Source: Bemisia tabaci
Taxonomy: Eukaryota; Arthropoda; Insecta; Hemiptera; Aleyrodidae
Assembly (NCBI RefSeq): GCF_918797505.1
Contig: NC_092801.1
Span: 12,772,001-12,836,000 of the forward strand
Direction: 5' to 3'
Length of the DNA stretch: 64,000 nt
Part shown: positions 43,701 through 54,093 of the stretch, in pieces
How the letters are laid out: every line of letters starts with the position of its first letter
Position numbering within the stretch: position 1 is the first letter of the stretch
The notes under the pieces: model-generated
The model's input: only the letters and a program-made list of their open reading frames with translations
Database searches by the model: none
Told to the model about the DNA's origin: nothing
Program-made: the position numbers and the translations under genes

Positions 43701-44078
43701 TCCTTCATGGATCTCGTGCCACGGGATGGGGGAAGACTTGCAGTCAAGTGCGCGGCCTACCCAGCGCAGCTGCGCGTCCTCCGCGTCTCGCATCAGTCTC
43801 CATGTCTCCTCTGGTGCGCCATCGAGGCCGTAACGCTGACTCATCAGCTTGGACACCGAAGACAGGGGCATCCAGAGCCGTGTCGAGTCCCCAACGTCGT
43901 CGACCGCGAGATAAAGTTCAGTTCCTTCCAACACTAGAGACCTCCTGAGATCCGCCCCAGTGGGGTGGAAAGTCTCCACTTTCCTCTCCGGGGGAGTGAC
44001 GGGGGTCCTAACGATTTCCGGGGTGGCCTGCTTCCCCAATGTGGAGTAGTCTTCTGCGTTAGGGTATATAACCCTCAA
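40740..44078 (-). pseudogene. LINE ORF1 (R1/Jockey-like gag), split by a hAT-like element
   Basis: Two pieces, 44078-42034 and 41082-40740, lie either side of the element at 41083-42025, and the frame matches across it when one 8-bp duplicate is disregarded. The N-terminal 600 residues include a helical region (about 230-310: QLMSQLEGTLREDQHLAATG, LREQIAALSRRK) and low-complexity Gln stretches. The C-terminal piece has two CCHC knuckles, CYRCHEAGHIQYQC and CRKCKKEGHIARDC, as in R1/TRAS-type ORF1 RNA-binding proteins. The intact copy would encode the element's RNA chaperone. The 5' end adjoins a Copia relic near 44100. Confidence 0.8.
41083..42025. mobile_element. 943-bp hAT-like non-autonomous transposon
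   Basis: Terminal inverted repeats CAGTGGCGTGCGGTG (15 bp, perfect), flanked by an exact 8-bp duplication CCGTGAGG (41075-41082 and 42026-42033), the hAT signature. The interior is non-coding: GC-rich in 41270-41560 and AT-rich afterwards, with a run of about 16 C near 41959. It interrupts the LINE ORF1. Confidence 0.9.
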
Positions 44079-44101
44079 TCCAGAGGGTGTCCTTCTTGCC
44101 T

Positions 44102-44930
44102 TTAGATTGGAAGGTGTCCTGAGAATAAAGCTGTCATCAGACCCGTTTCAAAATCTTCCAGATACCGAGAGAGTTTTCGTTCTCGTGTTCCTCTTCTTAC
44201 CGGAGCTTCTGTTTCCGTGGTTTCATTTGTATCAAGGTGCACGTGTATATCTTCTGTTTGTAAATCTCCTGTCTCCTTTTCTTGAATTCCAAATTTTGTT
44301 TCATCAAATCTTACAGATCGAGAGGTTGTGATTTTTCGTTTTTCAGGATCCCACAGGCGATAACCGTTAACAGTGTATCCAAGATGTACCATGGGCTTGC
44401 TTCTGTCAGCTAGTTTTCCTTCTCTGTCTTCTTTAGGGATGTGAGAATATGCTAGAGATCCGAACACTCTCATGTTACTGATATCAACTTTTCTGCCATA
44501 CCATAATTCAGCAGGTATCTCGTTCTGTAAAGCTGACGATGGAAGACGATTAATAGTGTAAACCGCAGTACAGACAGCAACTGCCCAAAACTTCTTGTCC
44601 AGATTTGCTTGTTTGAGCATACACCGTGCCATATTCATCACTGTCTGATTCAGTCTTTCAGAAACACCGTTCTGTTCAGGATTTCTGGGAACAGTGTAGT
44701 CCAAATGAATCCCTTTCTGACGGCAAAATTCTTGAAGTCGGTTGGAACTGTACTCACCACCATTATCACAACGGAAATGTGATATCTTCGCTCCATGTGG
44801 AGCAGTTACTAATGCCTCAAACTCAAGGAACTTTTCGAAGACATCAGATTTGCTTGCAATAGGGTAAACAAAACTGAAATGTGTATAGTGATCAGTAAAA
44901 CTCACATAATATCTGTATCCATTATGTGTC
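44102..44930 (-). pseudogene. Copia integrase fragment (second Copia copy)
   Basis: Reads NGYRYYVSFTDHYTHFSFVY, then HFRCDNGGEYSSNRLQEFC (second catalytic Asp) and NPEQNGVSERLNQTV (catalytic Glu), then NRLPSSALQNEIPAELWYG and MRVFGSLAYSHIPK. It ends shortly after RKLSRYLEDFETGLMTALFS, so reverse transcriptase is missing. It begins right after the short module at 44932, and its protein does not continue from the Copia frame at 45160. Confidence 0.85.
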
Positions 44931-44931
44931 T

Positions 44932-45160
44932 ATAACGCGCTCAGCTCTCAGGCCAAGCAGCTGAACACGTAAGGGATGGTCGCAGAATGGGGGCGTATCC
45001 ACCAGATAGGGTAGTCCTAGAAAAGGGGGGATGGTCTAGGGGGGTGTAAGAGCCCTATCACTCTAAATCACTTTTTTTTTAAAAAAAAAATAAGAATTAC
45101 CCTGTACAAGGTTCTTGCTACATGCAAGACTGTACTATCGTAATAAGTAAATTCTTCTAC
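44932..45160. repeat. Two short repeat modules (B then A) between Copia pieces
   Basis: Module B, 44932-45067 (TATAACGCGCTCAGCTCTC ... ATCACTCTAA), recurs at 55611-55745 almost unchanged, and its start recurs at 55255. Module A, 45069-45160 (T/A-run, AATAAGAATTACC ... TTCTTCTACTAG), recurs at 54001-54093. In the other locus A lies left of B, so the order is permuted. Confidence 0.75.
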
Positions 45161-46734
45161 TAGTCTCTAAACGAGACGAAATAGCATTCGTTGTTGATAG
45201 TAGATGGCTGGATTTTCCCACAGACATCACTGTGCACTATCTCCAGAAGGCGCGTTGCGGGGGTTCTTTTATTGCCGAACGAAAAACGAACTTGTTTCGC
45301 CGCCGGACAAATATCACACGTTAGGCGCACTTTATTTATTTGATTTTCTGAGAAGGAAATGCCATCTGCCATGTTAGCCAATTTTTTAAGATTTTCGAGA
45401 CACAAGTGACCGAGGCGACGGTGCCAGAGAGCGATACTTTCGCCCTTTTTGACGAAAAAGGCCGAATTTTGAATTACGCTTTTCAGATTGACGGTGAATA
45501 GACCATTTTCGCCACGCTTTCCTTCAAATATGGTTTCACCATTTTTTAACACTTTAATCCCATTTTTGGAGAAAATGACGTTGCCGCCGTTGTTCACGAT
45601 ACTACTGACAGATATTAGGTTTACACACACTTCGGGCGAGAAAAGAACATTGTTCAACACACATTTATCTGTTACCACTTTTCCCATCGTTTTTACTATA
45701 ATGTCCACGTCCTCTTTCGCACTTGAAACAGACGTGTTTACAGGAACTAATGACGTCAGTATGTTAATGTTATGAGTCAAGTGGGAAGTACAGCCAGAAT
45801 CTATAATCCAGGTGTCTTTTTGGTACTGATGACTATCATAATTTTCATGAGCAACAAACGCAACTTGTTTTTCAGATTTTGAGTTATTATCACTGTTGTT
45901 GTTTTTATTGTTATCTTTATTATTATTTTTGTTGCGGAAATAACACTGACTTTCTGCGTGATTAGTTTTCTTGCAAATTCCGCATTGTTTGCTACTATTA
46001 CCTTGATCGGCATTTCTTTCAAAATTTTTACTCTCATTTTTATTAATATTAACTTTACAGAAACGACTTATGTGCCCCACCTTTTTGCAGCGATGGCAAG
46101 TTCTTTTTTCTTTACCAAAGAAGGCAACTGATTCCTCAGGTTTTACAGATTTTTCGCGATTGTGTTCTCCTAAAAGCTTACTTTTTAAGTTCTCGAGAGT
46201 CTTACTGCCGGCTGGTAAAAAGTCCCATCCGGTTTTGAAGTTCCTGTAGGAATCCGGGAGGCCTTGTAATATCTTATTAATGAGCATCTCATTCTGAATT
46301 CCCGGTTCTAGACTTTTTAATTGTACAAACAAGGCTTCAAGTTTGCTTATGAACGTCATGACGTTGCCATTCTTAACAAAGTTTAAACCAAAAAATTCCT
46401 GGTACAGGGAGCTTTTTTCTTGTTCAGTAGTTTTACCAAACAGATTTTTCAGTGTAATCCACATGTCTGATGCAGAGGTACTAGTTAAAATGTGCGTTAA
46501 CAAGTTCTTTTCAATGGTTGTTATTATTACCTTGCGCGCCATGGCGTCTGCGTCATTCCACTTTTTTAAGTTCTCGGCATCCAAGAGTGGTTTCCTTTCG
46601 TTTCCGACAGCAACATCGTAAACTTTTGCAGCCTCCAAAAAAATTTTAACTTCGAACTTCCAAATCTGATAGTTTGAGGTGCCTTTTAGACGTGTTATCG
46701 TCGAAAAACCCGAACTTGCTAGGATGGTATCCAT
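45160..46734 (-). CDS. Copia gag-protease-preintegrase, truncated in integrase
   Basis: 525 codons from ATG 46734 (MDTILASSGF). Gag domain (YQIWKFEVKIFLEAAKVYD, DMWITLKNLFGKTTEQEKS), CCHC knuckle CHRCKKVGHISRFC, then CGICKKTNHAESQC, a protease with WIIDSGCTSHLT, and a GAG-pre-integrase HxxxH-CxxC region (LWHRRLGHLCLENL ... CDICPAAKQ). The frame ends at YFVSFRD, the beginning of the integrase core, at the border with module A. Intact up to that point. LTR, primer site and leader lie at 46735-47670, so this is the 5' half of a fairly young element. Confidence 0.88.
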   Translation of the reverse strand: MDTILASSGFSTITRLKGTSNYQIWKFEVKIFLEAAKVYDVAVGNERKPLLDAENLKKWNDADAMARKVIITTIEKNLLTHILTSTSASDMWITLKNLFGKTTEQEKSSLYQEFFGLNFVKNGNVMTFISKLEALFVQLKSLEPGIQNEMLINKILQGLPDSYRNFKTGWDFLPAGSKTLENLKSKLLGEHNREKSVKPEESVAFFGKEKRTCHRCKKVGHISRFCKVNINKNESKNFERNADQGNSSKQCGICKKTNHAESQCYFRNKNNNKDNNKNNNSDNNSKSEKQVAFVAHENYDSHQYQKDTWIIDSGCTSHLTHNINILTSLVPVNTSVSSAKEDVDIIVKTMGKVVTDKCVLNNVLFSPEVCVNLISVSSIVNNGGNVIFSKNGIKVLKNGETIFEGKRGENGLFTVNLKSVIQNSAFFVKKGESIALWHRRLGHLCLENLKKLANMADGISFSENQINKVRLTCDICPAAKQVRFSFGNKRTPATRLLEIVHSDVCGKIQPSTINNECYFVSFRD

Positions 46735-46953
46735 TGTTTTAATATTTTTATAAATTTTATGATCAGGGCTGATCAACCAAAAAAAAGGAACATAAACTGT
46801 CCGCTTATTCACGAAACAAAAATTGTCCGCAGGATTTTCGGATTGGACACCAACACAAAACAGAAAACGAACGAAACCTGGGTTTTTAATTCTTAAGAAA
46901 TTTATAAACACTATTTAGCAATCAGGGTTTTTAAATTTTAATTTTTAATTTTT

Positions 46954-46958
<5 letters not shown>

Positions 46959-46987
<29 letters not shown>
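46959..46987. repeat. Poly-T run of about 29 bases
   Basis: Homopolymer T in the Copia leader, preceded by TTTTTAA repeats. Length is probably unreliable in any assembly. Confidence 0.7.
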
Positions 46988-46991
<4 letters not shown>

Positions 46992-47075
46992 GTTTTTAAT
47001 TTTTTTAAGTGCGACTCGCACAACACATTTTTTTAATTCTTAATAACCTTATTTATTTTTAAGTGCATTTTATTT

Positions 47076-47273
47076 TTAAACTCGCGCACCAGCTACTCTT
47101 AGCTCGAGAGCCCTATGTCTTGTTTCAAGCTTTTTACACTTGTGAACTATGTAGAATGCTATTAGCACTAAGATCATTAGAAACACAATTACGTACAACG
47201 TAATATCATGTAAGTCTAAGTCGGTTTTTATGTGTATGCGGTTTTCATGGTTTTCCGAGCCGAACCAACCCAT
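47076..47273 (-). CDS. Small membrane-protein ORF in the Copia leader
   Basis: 65 residues from ATG 47273 (three residues downstream of an earlier in-frame ATG). It opens MGWFGSE: Gly 2 and Ser 6 fit the N-myristoylation consensus. About residues 25-46 (ITLYVIVFLMILVLIAFYIV) form one strong transmembrane helix, followed by a basic juxtamembrane CKK and a helical charged tail. It lies between the primer-binding site and the gag ATG, on the coding strand, and ends before the A/T-rich stretch. Copia elements do not normally encode such a protein. It might be a chance frame, but hydrophobic and acylation signals together are suggestive. No homologue recognised. Confidence 0.45.
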   Translation of the reverse strand: MGWFGSENHENRIHIKTDLDLHDITLYVIVFLMILVLIAFYIVHKCKKLETRHRALELRVAGARV

Positions 47274-47429
47274 GATGATCACTCACGCAAAAATTCGGCA
47301 GTTAACGCGACTCGCAACTGAACGCAACGAACAAGACGAATGCAGTGCGGACTGCTCGAATTGAAATTTTTGTTTTTCGACCGATTTCATTATTTCCGAA
47401 TTTTATTGTTTTATAAACACACGCGATAA

Positions 47430-47443
47430 CTGGGCCCATAACC
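47430..47443 (-). other. Copia-type primer-binding site
   Basis: On the - strand GGTTATGGGCCCAG directly follows the LTR end. Drosophila copia uses an internal fragment of initiator tRNA-Met at an equivalent GGTTATGGGCCCAG site. Confidence 0.8.
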
Positions 47444-47670
47444 TGTTGTTGGTAGGTAAAACAATAAGTTCGGAATTCGGACGAAAGAGTTTTATTTATA
47501 AAACATTGACTCGTTGGACTGAGATCTCGTGACAGACTAACGGTAAGAGAAAAGGAAATGCACGTAGAAGAAAAATTAGACGCAATAAGCGAGCGAGAAT
47601 GCAAGCAGTGCATTTAACATGGGTCTGCATAGATGTCAGAGTTATAGTTATTAAATTTCAGTTTCCAACA
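47444..47670 (-). repeat. 5' LTR of the Copia element
   Basis: 227 bp on the - strand, starting TGTTGGAAACTG and ending CCAACAACA right at the primer-binding site. The terminal TGTTGG...CAACA matches copia-family LTRs. The matching 3' LTR is absent because the element is truncated at 45160. Confidence 0.8.
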
Positions 47671-48542
47671 GCTGAGATATTAGGATCCGAATTTTCATCA
47701 GGTATTACAGTTGAGTTTTCAGGTTCCCGGGTTTCTTCTCTCGTTGAAAACGTGTAAGTGTGGTCATCATAAAAATCATCAAAGAAAGGGGATTGTTCAC
47801 CTGAAGGATTACGTTCAGGTGTTGAGATTGGAGAGTCGATAATCTCTTCGGTGATGAAAGGATTTTCCAATTTTGTTTCGATTTTTAATGATGATGATGG
47901 TTGAAGGTACATGACTTTCTTTCGTTGTTTCAAAAATATATCTGCTATATTTTCTCCATCAAGCTTGTCATCCATTCCTAATATAGGTTCCACTAACATA
48001 TCACCTTCGGCTTTTAAAATCGAAAAATCCATGTTCTTAAGGTGGGGTTCAAATCTTTTAATAAGCTTAGATCTAATGTCAGTCTGACTATCATTTCTCG
48101 TGAACTCTACATTGTCACGGTATAGTTTACAAGAAGCGATGAAATTTCGTTGTGATTTGTTAAGGGTATAGCAACTTGGAACTGGCAACAATATAACTTT
48201 TGAGATTTTGAACTCTGCCGGTTTGGCAGCTTTGGAGGATTTTCTTTTTTTGGCTCGAAAATCTGTTTTATAAGGCTCAAACTTGGCATCAACAACAGCA
48301 TTTATCGATGAGTTGTTTTGACGACGACTTCCTGAAGAAGATGGCATATAAATGGTCTGAGATCTAGAGTCTGGTGGCTGAGACCTACCCTGGATCTGAG
48401 GTGCAGGTCTGTCCAGCGTAGATATTGACGAGGTACTTTGCGGTTGAATCCGTGGTGATTCTTGGCGAGCTTCCTCCGTACTTATGTAGTTGTCAATTAG
48501 TTGTTTCATCTGATAAATAATTCTATTATTGTTGTTTTCCAT
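47658..48542 (-). CDS. Unrecognised protein, C-terminus replaced by Copia LTR
   Basis: 294 residues from ATG 48542 (MENNNNRIIYQMKQLID), seven bases inside an exon whose acceptor (GGCTTTTGTTACAG) ends at 48550. The N-terminal third is Ser/Gln/Pro-rich and disordered. Around residues 100-125 a basic patch (RAKKRKSSKAAK) looks like a nuclear signal. Residues about 130-215 form a compact-looking domain (FKISKVILLPVPSCY ... FIASCKLYRDNVEF ... RSKLIKRFEPHL) reminiscent of an N-terminal region in some invertebrate E3-ligase-like proteins, but I am not sure. The C-terminal 80 residues are acidic. The last codons and the stop come from the LTR at 47670, so the original 3' end is lost. Confidence 0.55.
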   Translation of the reverse strand: MENNNNRIIYQMKQLIDNYISTEEARQESPRIQPQSTSSISTLDRPAPQIQGRSQPPDSRSQTIYMPSSSGSRRQNNSSINAVVDAKFEPYKTDFRAKKRKSSKAAKPAEFKISKVILLPVPSCYTLNKSQRNFIASCKLYRDNVEFTRNDSQTDIRSKLIKRFEPHLKNMDFSILKAEGDMLVEPILGMDDKLDGENIADIFLKQRKKVMYLQPSSSLKIETKLENPFITEEIIDSPISTPERNPSGEQSPFFDDFYDDHTYTFSTREETREPENSTVIPDENSDPNISAVGN

Positions 48543-48894
48543 TGTGCATCTGTAACAAAAGCCAAATGAATGTAATGGTAGAAATAAGAACAGTAAGTCC
48601 TGACAGTTTAAAATAGTGGTCAGCAGAGGGGTGAGGGGGAGGTTGTGTGAAAAGGGGGAACACAACGGAGAACAAGAAGAAGTGGGGAAGGGAACCGAAA
48701 ACGGGGGAAGCAACTGAGAATAGACATTCAACTATTCTGGGGAGACGACCACCTCCACACTGAAAGAAGGACACAGAAAATCATTTCACAGAACAATAAA
48801 GTCAACCTAGATGATTATACAGATTATAAAGATATAAAAAAATAGAGCAATCATCAATTGTATAAGTTCAGTTTGGGATAATTTAATAGCAGTG

Positions 48895-49310
48895 TGGCAA
48901 CTGCGCCAGAGCAATAATGCTCGGATCAAATTAATAAGATCAATGTAACGAATACAAAGAGTTTATTAAATTCACAAGAGTAATACAACTAACACATTAA
49001 ATGGGGTAGAGACACACAAGTAATGGCAGAGGGAGCCGGCCTAACGGGGGAACTCCAAACGAGAGACAACGATTGAAATTAGGCTCAGGTGAGCGAGCTT
49101 TTATAATGAACAATGACCGGGCCAATTTGCGTCATGGGCGCAAGTTGGGCCAGAGAGGGGACAGAACTTGCTGACAAAAGTTCGGGGCTCAGCAGAATGA
49201 CCAAATAAGTGCATCGCGCAGAGTCAAAGTCCTAATTAGGTAACGTACTGCGACACTCGAGCGCGCGAGCGATTTCGGCTCGTGTCCGTGTTGCCGGACC
49301 TCTGTATAAA
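48895..49310 (-). repeat. Probable solo LTR
   Basis: On the - strand it has a TATAAAAGC box near 49100, a downstream TTTAATAAACTC poly(A) signal near 48965, and imperfect inverted ends (TGTGGCAAC / GTTGCCGGA). No matching second LTR in the window, so the call is tentative. Confidence 0.4.
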
Positions 49311-50329
49311 TGTTCCGAATATAACTTATATGTATAGTATGAGCAAAACCTAATTACACCGAACTTCATCTGTTTGAATACTAACTTAGAAAATAAGCAT
49401 AATAGTAATATAATAAGTATAATAGTATAAATACAAGCACAGAATGTTTTTTATTTACTTCACCATTTCTAAGATCTTTAAGAGCTACATTGTTTTAAAA
49501 TATCAATTCCAATGGAAAACGATGCAAAAAATTTATTTCTCACAATGAGAACTTCTAAAATTCACGTATAACATAAGAAATCTTCTTTGAAAAACCGATG
49601 CTTTTTGAATTTGCCACTCACAAATCTCTTTAAGACGCCGGCAAAATGTGACCGATCGATTTGTAACGTAATTTTCAATACAAAGAGATACTTTAAAGCT
49701 GAAGCTAAAGAGCTGAAGCTCGTGCTTGCAACTGACCCATTGTTCAGAGCTCATGTTCACAAACATCTTGAAGAAAGCATGGAAAATGAGGGAGCAGTTG
49801 AAGTGACGATAACAATCAGCAATAATGAAAGAAAAAAAAAGTTTTCTGTTTCATTATGAACTTCTTTCATGTTCATTCAGGGTGTTTCTACACCTGATGC
49901 AGAATATGGTGAGAGTTCTGGATGTGAAAATGCAGTAGCAGGGACACTGTTCCACCCTAGGGCCCTTCCGCTGGCTCCGAAGCTGTGCTGTGCACAGAAA
50001 CGTTAATGTCTGGTACTTTGTTTAAATCTTTTTTGGTTAAAAATTATTATCATTATTTCCTCAAGTCGAGGATGGCTCAAGCACGCATATCGCGTTTCAT
50101 AGACATTCCTAGGACGTCCCAAGGCATGCTCACAATAGCTCAGAAGATACCATGAGCAATCTAGGGTTTTCCCAAGCAAAGCTCGTCTTGAGAACTTTTA
50201 AAGTAACGTTTCAGAATTTAGAGTTAAGCCTGATGCATCGTATAAAACTGTGGTACTTTTGTTGTGGCTGAAACAAAACTTTCATTTGTAAGTAGAGGGT
50301 GTTAGTGCCATACACACTTGCGTAAACTA
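49311..50329. other. No gene recognised
   Basis: Contains one 90-codon open frame on + (49587-49859, ending RYFKAEAKELKLVLATDPL ... NNERKKKFSVSL). Its second half looks cellular in composition, but neither a domain nor convincing splice sites support it. Confidence 0.35.
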
Positions 50330-50479
50330 AGGGGCTGATTTGATTCGCGATTTGCTGTAGGTGTTACACACGTGTTGCCTAAACCTAAATGTTGGTCAAT
50401 GTAACTTAGCATTGGCAAACACTGGTGATCTCTTACAAGCGTGTTACACCTCGAAAAGAAACGTCATAAAATCAGCCCT
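50330..50479. mobile_element. Short MITE of about 150 bp
   Basis: Ends AGGGGCTGATTT and AAATCAGCCCT are inverted. Further in, AGGTGTTACAC and GTGTTACACCT are also inverted. The outer flanks are A/T-rich (ACTA left, AAA right) but no clear target duplication was seen. Confidence 0.5.
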
Positions 50480-51163
50480 AAATGTGAGTAAAGAATCAAC
50501 ACAAGACTAATAAGAAACAACATTGCCTTCTTCTTTCTTGTGAATAGCCACTGGGAAAACACAACTTTTCCACTTTGATAATAACGAATGATAAACATCA
50601 GGTAGCCAAGCGCAAACAGGCATGATAAACGCAGAAGTATATGGCCAATAAACGGCCCTCAAGACATGGAGTCGAGCAAGTATGTGGTTTCAGTCTCACG
50701 TTGGTGTATTACAACGGAGAAGAAAACAGTAATTCGACAAGTGATTTCCCAAAAATAGGGACATGATAAGGGTGAAAATAAAAGAGTATATAAGTACAAG
50801 GTAACTTACCGGTATTGTTCAAATGTTCAAGGTTCAAGGAAGGTTCTCCAACATCTTACTTAAGCTTAACCTAGCAAGTTGTTCGTTGGTTCTGGTTCAA
50901 CTCCCGCCATTTGCGTCACGAGGACTACTTTTAACCGCGTAGGAATTTAGGAATACATGAACTTAATAATTAGGACGTACACTTGGCAACAACGCCGACT
51001 CATCGATGACACCCAACCAAACTTTATTTTATTTTGAATATATTATAATTTTTTGCGATATATTCGCGCTTCAATTTCAGATATATAAACGGTTTCGATA
51101 TATATAGGTTGTTAGAATTCCTACATAAAATCAGGATTTCTTATATATACACACAGTGTGACA
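50480..51163. other. No gene recognised
   Basis: Non-coding, AT-rich, with ATATATA-type stretches around 51060-51150 just left of the second palindrome. Confidence 0.45.
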
Positions 51164-52110
51164 TACAGGGTGAGCGAAAAGTCCCCGACCCCCCCTCTAA
51201 CTTTTGAACGAATTGAGCTAGGGAAACGAAACTTTGGGGATGTTCCTATCTCAAAGGGGACCATCTTTTGGGGGGGTCAAAATTTTGGTCCCCAACTTTT
51301 TTTTTTCAAATGGCAACCCCTATCTTGTGATACCTCATTCGAAAGAGCATAAAAAACTAAACATTTTGGCGCAAACCGCAGATCAATATCTTAATTTTTG
51401 ACCGAGTTATGATAGGTCAAAGGTCAACTTTGACCTATTTTCAAAAAATCATAACTCCGGTTCAAATTATCGTAAAGGAAAAAATAAAACGGGAAAATTT
51501 ACCAAATTGTGTCCGCTTTTAAGTAAAAATTGCAAAAATCACTTCGATTTAATTTTAAGGGGGGGCTCGGACCCCCAAATACGTCAATTCAAAGGTCATT
51601 CAATTTTCCCGCGAAATAAGCCAATTTCCCCTGGATTTGCCGCCACATTATCTCAGTAAGGTCAAAATCAGTTCAACATTACGTTGGCAAGTCCCCAAAT
51701 TTCGGGAAAAGTTAAAAAAAATGATATTTAAGGTAATTAAATTTGACCGTTTAAATATCATTTTTTTTAACTTTTCCCGAAATTTGGGGACTTGCCAACG
51801 TAATGTTGAACTGATTTTGACCTTACTGAGATAATGTGGCGGCAAATCCAGGGGAAATTGGCTTATTTCGCGGGAAAATTGAATGACCTTTGAATTGACG
51901 TATTTGGGGGTCCGAGCCCCCCCTTAAAATTAAATCGAAGTGATTTTTGCAATTTTTACTTAAAAGCGGACACAATTTGGTAAATTTTCCCGTTTTATTT
52001 TTTCCTTTACGATAATTTGAACCGGAGTTATGATTTTTTGAAAATAGGTCAAAGTTGACCTTTGACCTATCATAACTCGGTCAAAAATTAAGATATTGAT
52101 CTGCGGTTTG
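51164..52110. mobile_element. Second copy of the palindromic foldback element, right arm truncated
   Basis: Symmetric around 51741: 51372-52110 is nearly perfectly self-complementary. Left end TACAGGGTGAGCGAAAAGTCC resembles the first copy. The right arm stops at CTGCGGTTTG (52110), about 208 bases short, at the border with the module at 52116. Compared with copy 1 it lacks a GC-rich block of about 29 bases in the left arm. Confidence 0.9.
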
Positions 52111-52115
52111 ACAGA

Positions 52116-52475
52116 ATTTTGACAGAAATCTAATATTTGAGTAATCGCGTACAATAAAAACAGTAAATAAACCTGAACGGTTCAGTTGAAACTAAATAAT
52201 AAACTAATTAAACCGAAACAATGCGACCTGATGAGAAAGTTGACGATCCTGGAACGATGATACTCCACACACTGAAAAATAAAGATGTAGCGTCGATTAG
52301 TAAAGTTGATCCAGATCACAATTCCATCATTCCTTCATCTTCCTAATTTGAAGGTGGGACTTGGTGCTTCCTTTGTGGATCTTCTGGAATTAATCATTAT
52401 TTGTCATTATTGCTGAAGAATCAAATTTCAAAAACCAATCATGAAATTTCCATCACTTACTCTCATTGTGGATTG
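52116..52475 (-). repeat. Shared 360-bp module, copy 2
   Basis: Nearly identical to 40148-40508. Here it is detached from any gag gene and abuts the truncated palindrome. Confidence 0.85.
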
Positions 52476-54000
52476 TTGCCTTGCTACACATGTAAAAAAA
52501 TCCATACTTGGCTGTTTCGAAGAAGCATATTGTACTTAATATTGTTTATGATTGACACTGAATTTGTTACGTTAATTTTACTGTGTTAAAAAAAAAGGAA
52601 TATGGGATTTTATTCCTAAACACGTATGTACACTTAAAAGCTATTCTTCTTTACTCATTTCACTCAAATTACGTCGGGTGGGGGGGGGGGGGGTGCGTTC
52701 GCCCTGGGCCCCCTGGAAGCAGAGGCATAGGGAGGGGGGTGGTGGCGTCTGCCCTGGGACCCCGTGTGGCTGTGTTCCCGTGTCCGTTCTCAGTCCCGTG
52801 GAGTTGTCCCGTGAAAGACCCATGAGTAGAGGTTTTGGGTTGAGTTTTCTTGGCGCCGTTGTAGGTGCAACATGTTTTTCCCTTAAGACTCCATTAGGCA
52901 AGTGGCCCCTGGCGATTTTTGGCGACAATTTCGTGGTTGGTTGGTATGTGGCATGTCTGCGTGGGGTGAGGTTAAGGTAATTTCCTGGAGGTCCTGAGGT
53001 CGGTTTGATTTTTAGCTTTTTCGGAAAATAAAGGTTTGAGCAGTGATATAATGGATTTACTCAAAAAATAAAGATTTTTCGCGACCTCAGTTTGCGATTT
53101 TGTGCTGTGTAATCGCAAGTAGCAAGAATAAAAAAAAGGTGGGCTTAATATAGATGATTTTGCCTCATAAAAAAAATTGCTATTTTCTCCTGCAGATCTC
53201 CGCCCATTGCTGTCGTGGAGATCAATGTGGTAGCCCAGAGATGCTGCCAGTTGTTGGCATGAAAAAGAGATTCAGGTTCCTGTATCCATATTCGCATCGC
53301 GGGTGTATATGCGTTGTAAGTGCTGCATAGATCGTTGGGCTATTCGGCCGAGTTGCCAATTGTGGCTGGAAAACCTGGTGTCCACATCTTCGTGTTGGTC
53401 GGATTTCTACATAGAGTGAATGCCGCAGAGACTGATTTGGTGTGTCGGCGGGGCTGCGAATTGTGGTGGAAAAATCTGACTTAAATGCAACTTAAGTCGC
53501 CCTGTTTGGTTTTTGATTCAAATTGGCGATTTTGTGGTGTTGCCAACTGTTTTGGAAAAGTGGCTGTTTTCCACGTTTTTGGTCGCGCTCGAGTATCCGA
53601 GCTCGTCAGGGCGTGATGAGCTGCTTCGCTCTAAAACTTGTGGTAATGGAGTTGTGAAAAGGAGGGGGGGGGGGGTTAGGATCCCTTCCCCGTTGAGGCG
53701 TTGTCGGTAGCGGTGTCCGTTTTTCTCCAATCCTTGTTCTATGGGGTCTATCGGTCCCACTGCCGGAAGCTCCAATATTCCCGTACGTTGAATTTGAGTG
53801 GCAGAGTAATTTCCTTAGGTTTTTTAATGTTTTAATTTACATACTAATTACAATGTTGGGGAATATTTCCTTAGTTTCGGTTTAGCTGGTAAGTGCATTC
53901 AAAGCTAAGTGTATAAGTTAAAACTATTTACAAGGCCTGTAACAAGAGGGAGGGGGAAAAGAAAAAAAATAGATAATTCTTCTCTCATCTGAAAGAGTTA
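52476..54000. other. No gene recognised; long G runs
   Basis: G runs of about 15 (52680) and 12 (53665). Short open frames on both strands (for example 53518-53775 on -) have no recognisable domain. 53830-54000 is AT-rich. Confidence 0.4.
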
Positions 54001-54093
54001 GTTTTTTTTTTTAAAAAAAAATAAGAATTACCTTGTACAAGGTTCTTGCTACATGCAAGACTGTGCTATCATAATAAGTAAATTCTTCTACTA
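54001..54093. repeat. Module A, second copy
   Basis: Matches 45069-45160 with a handful of changes, ending TTCTTCTACTAG in both. Confidence 0.8.

Noticed and set aside
42151..43948. Several + strand frames of 60-90 codons
   Set aside because: Antisense shadows of LINE ORF1.
51637..51845. Two overlapping open frames on opposite strands encoding almost the same peptide
   Set aside because: They are a direct result of the palindrome centred at 51741, not genes.
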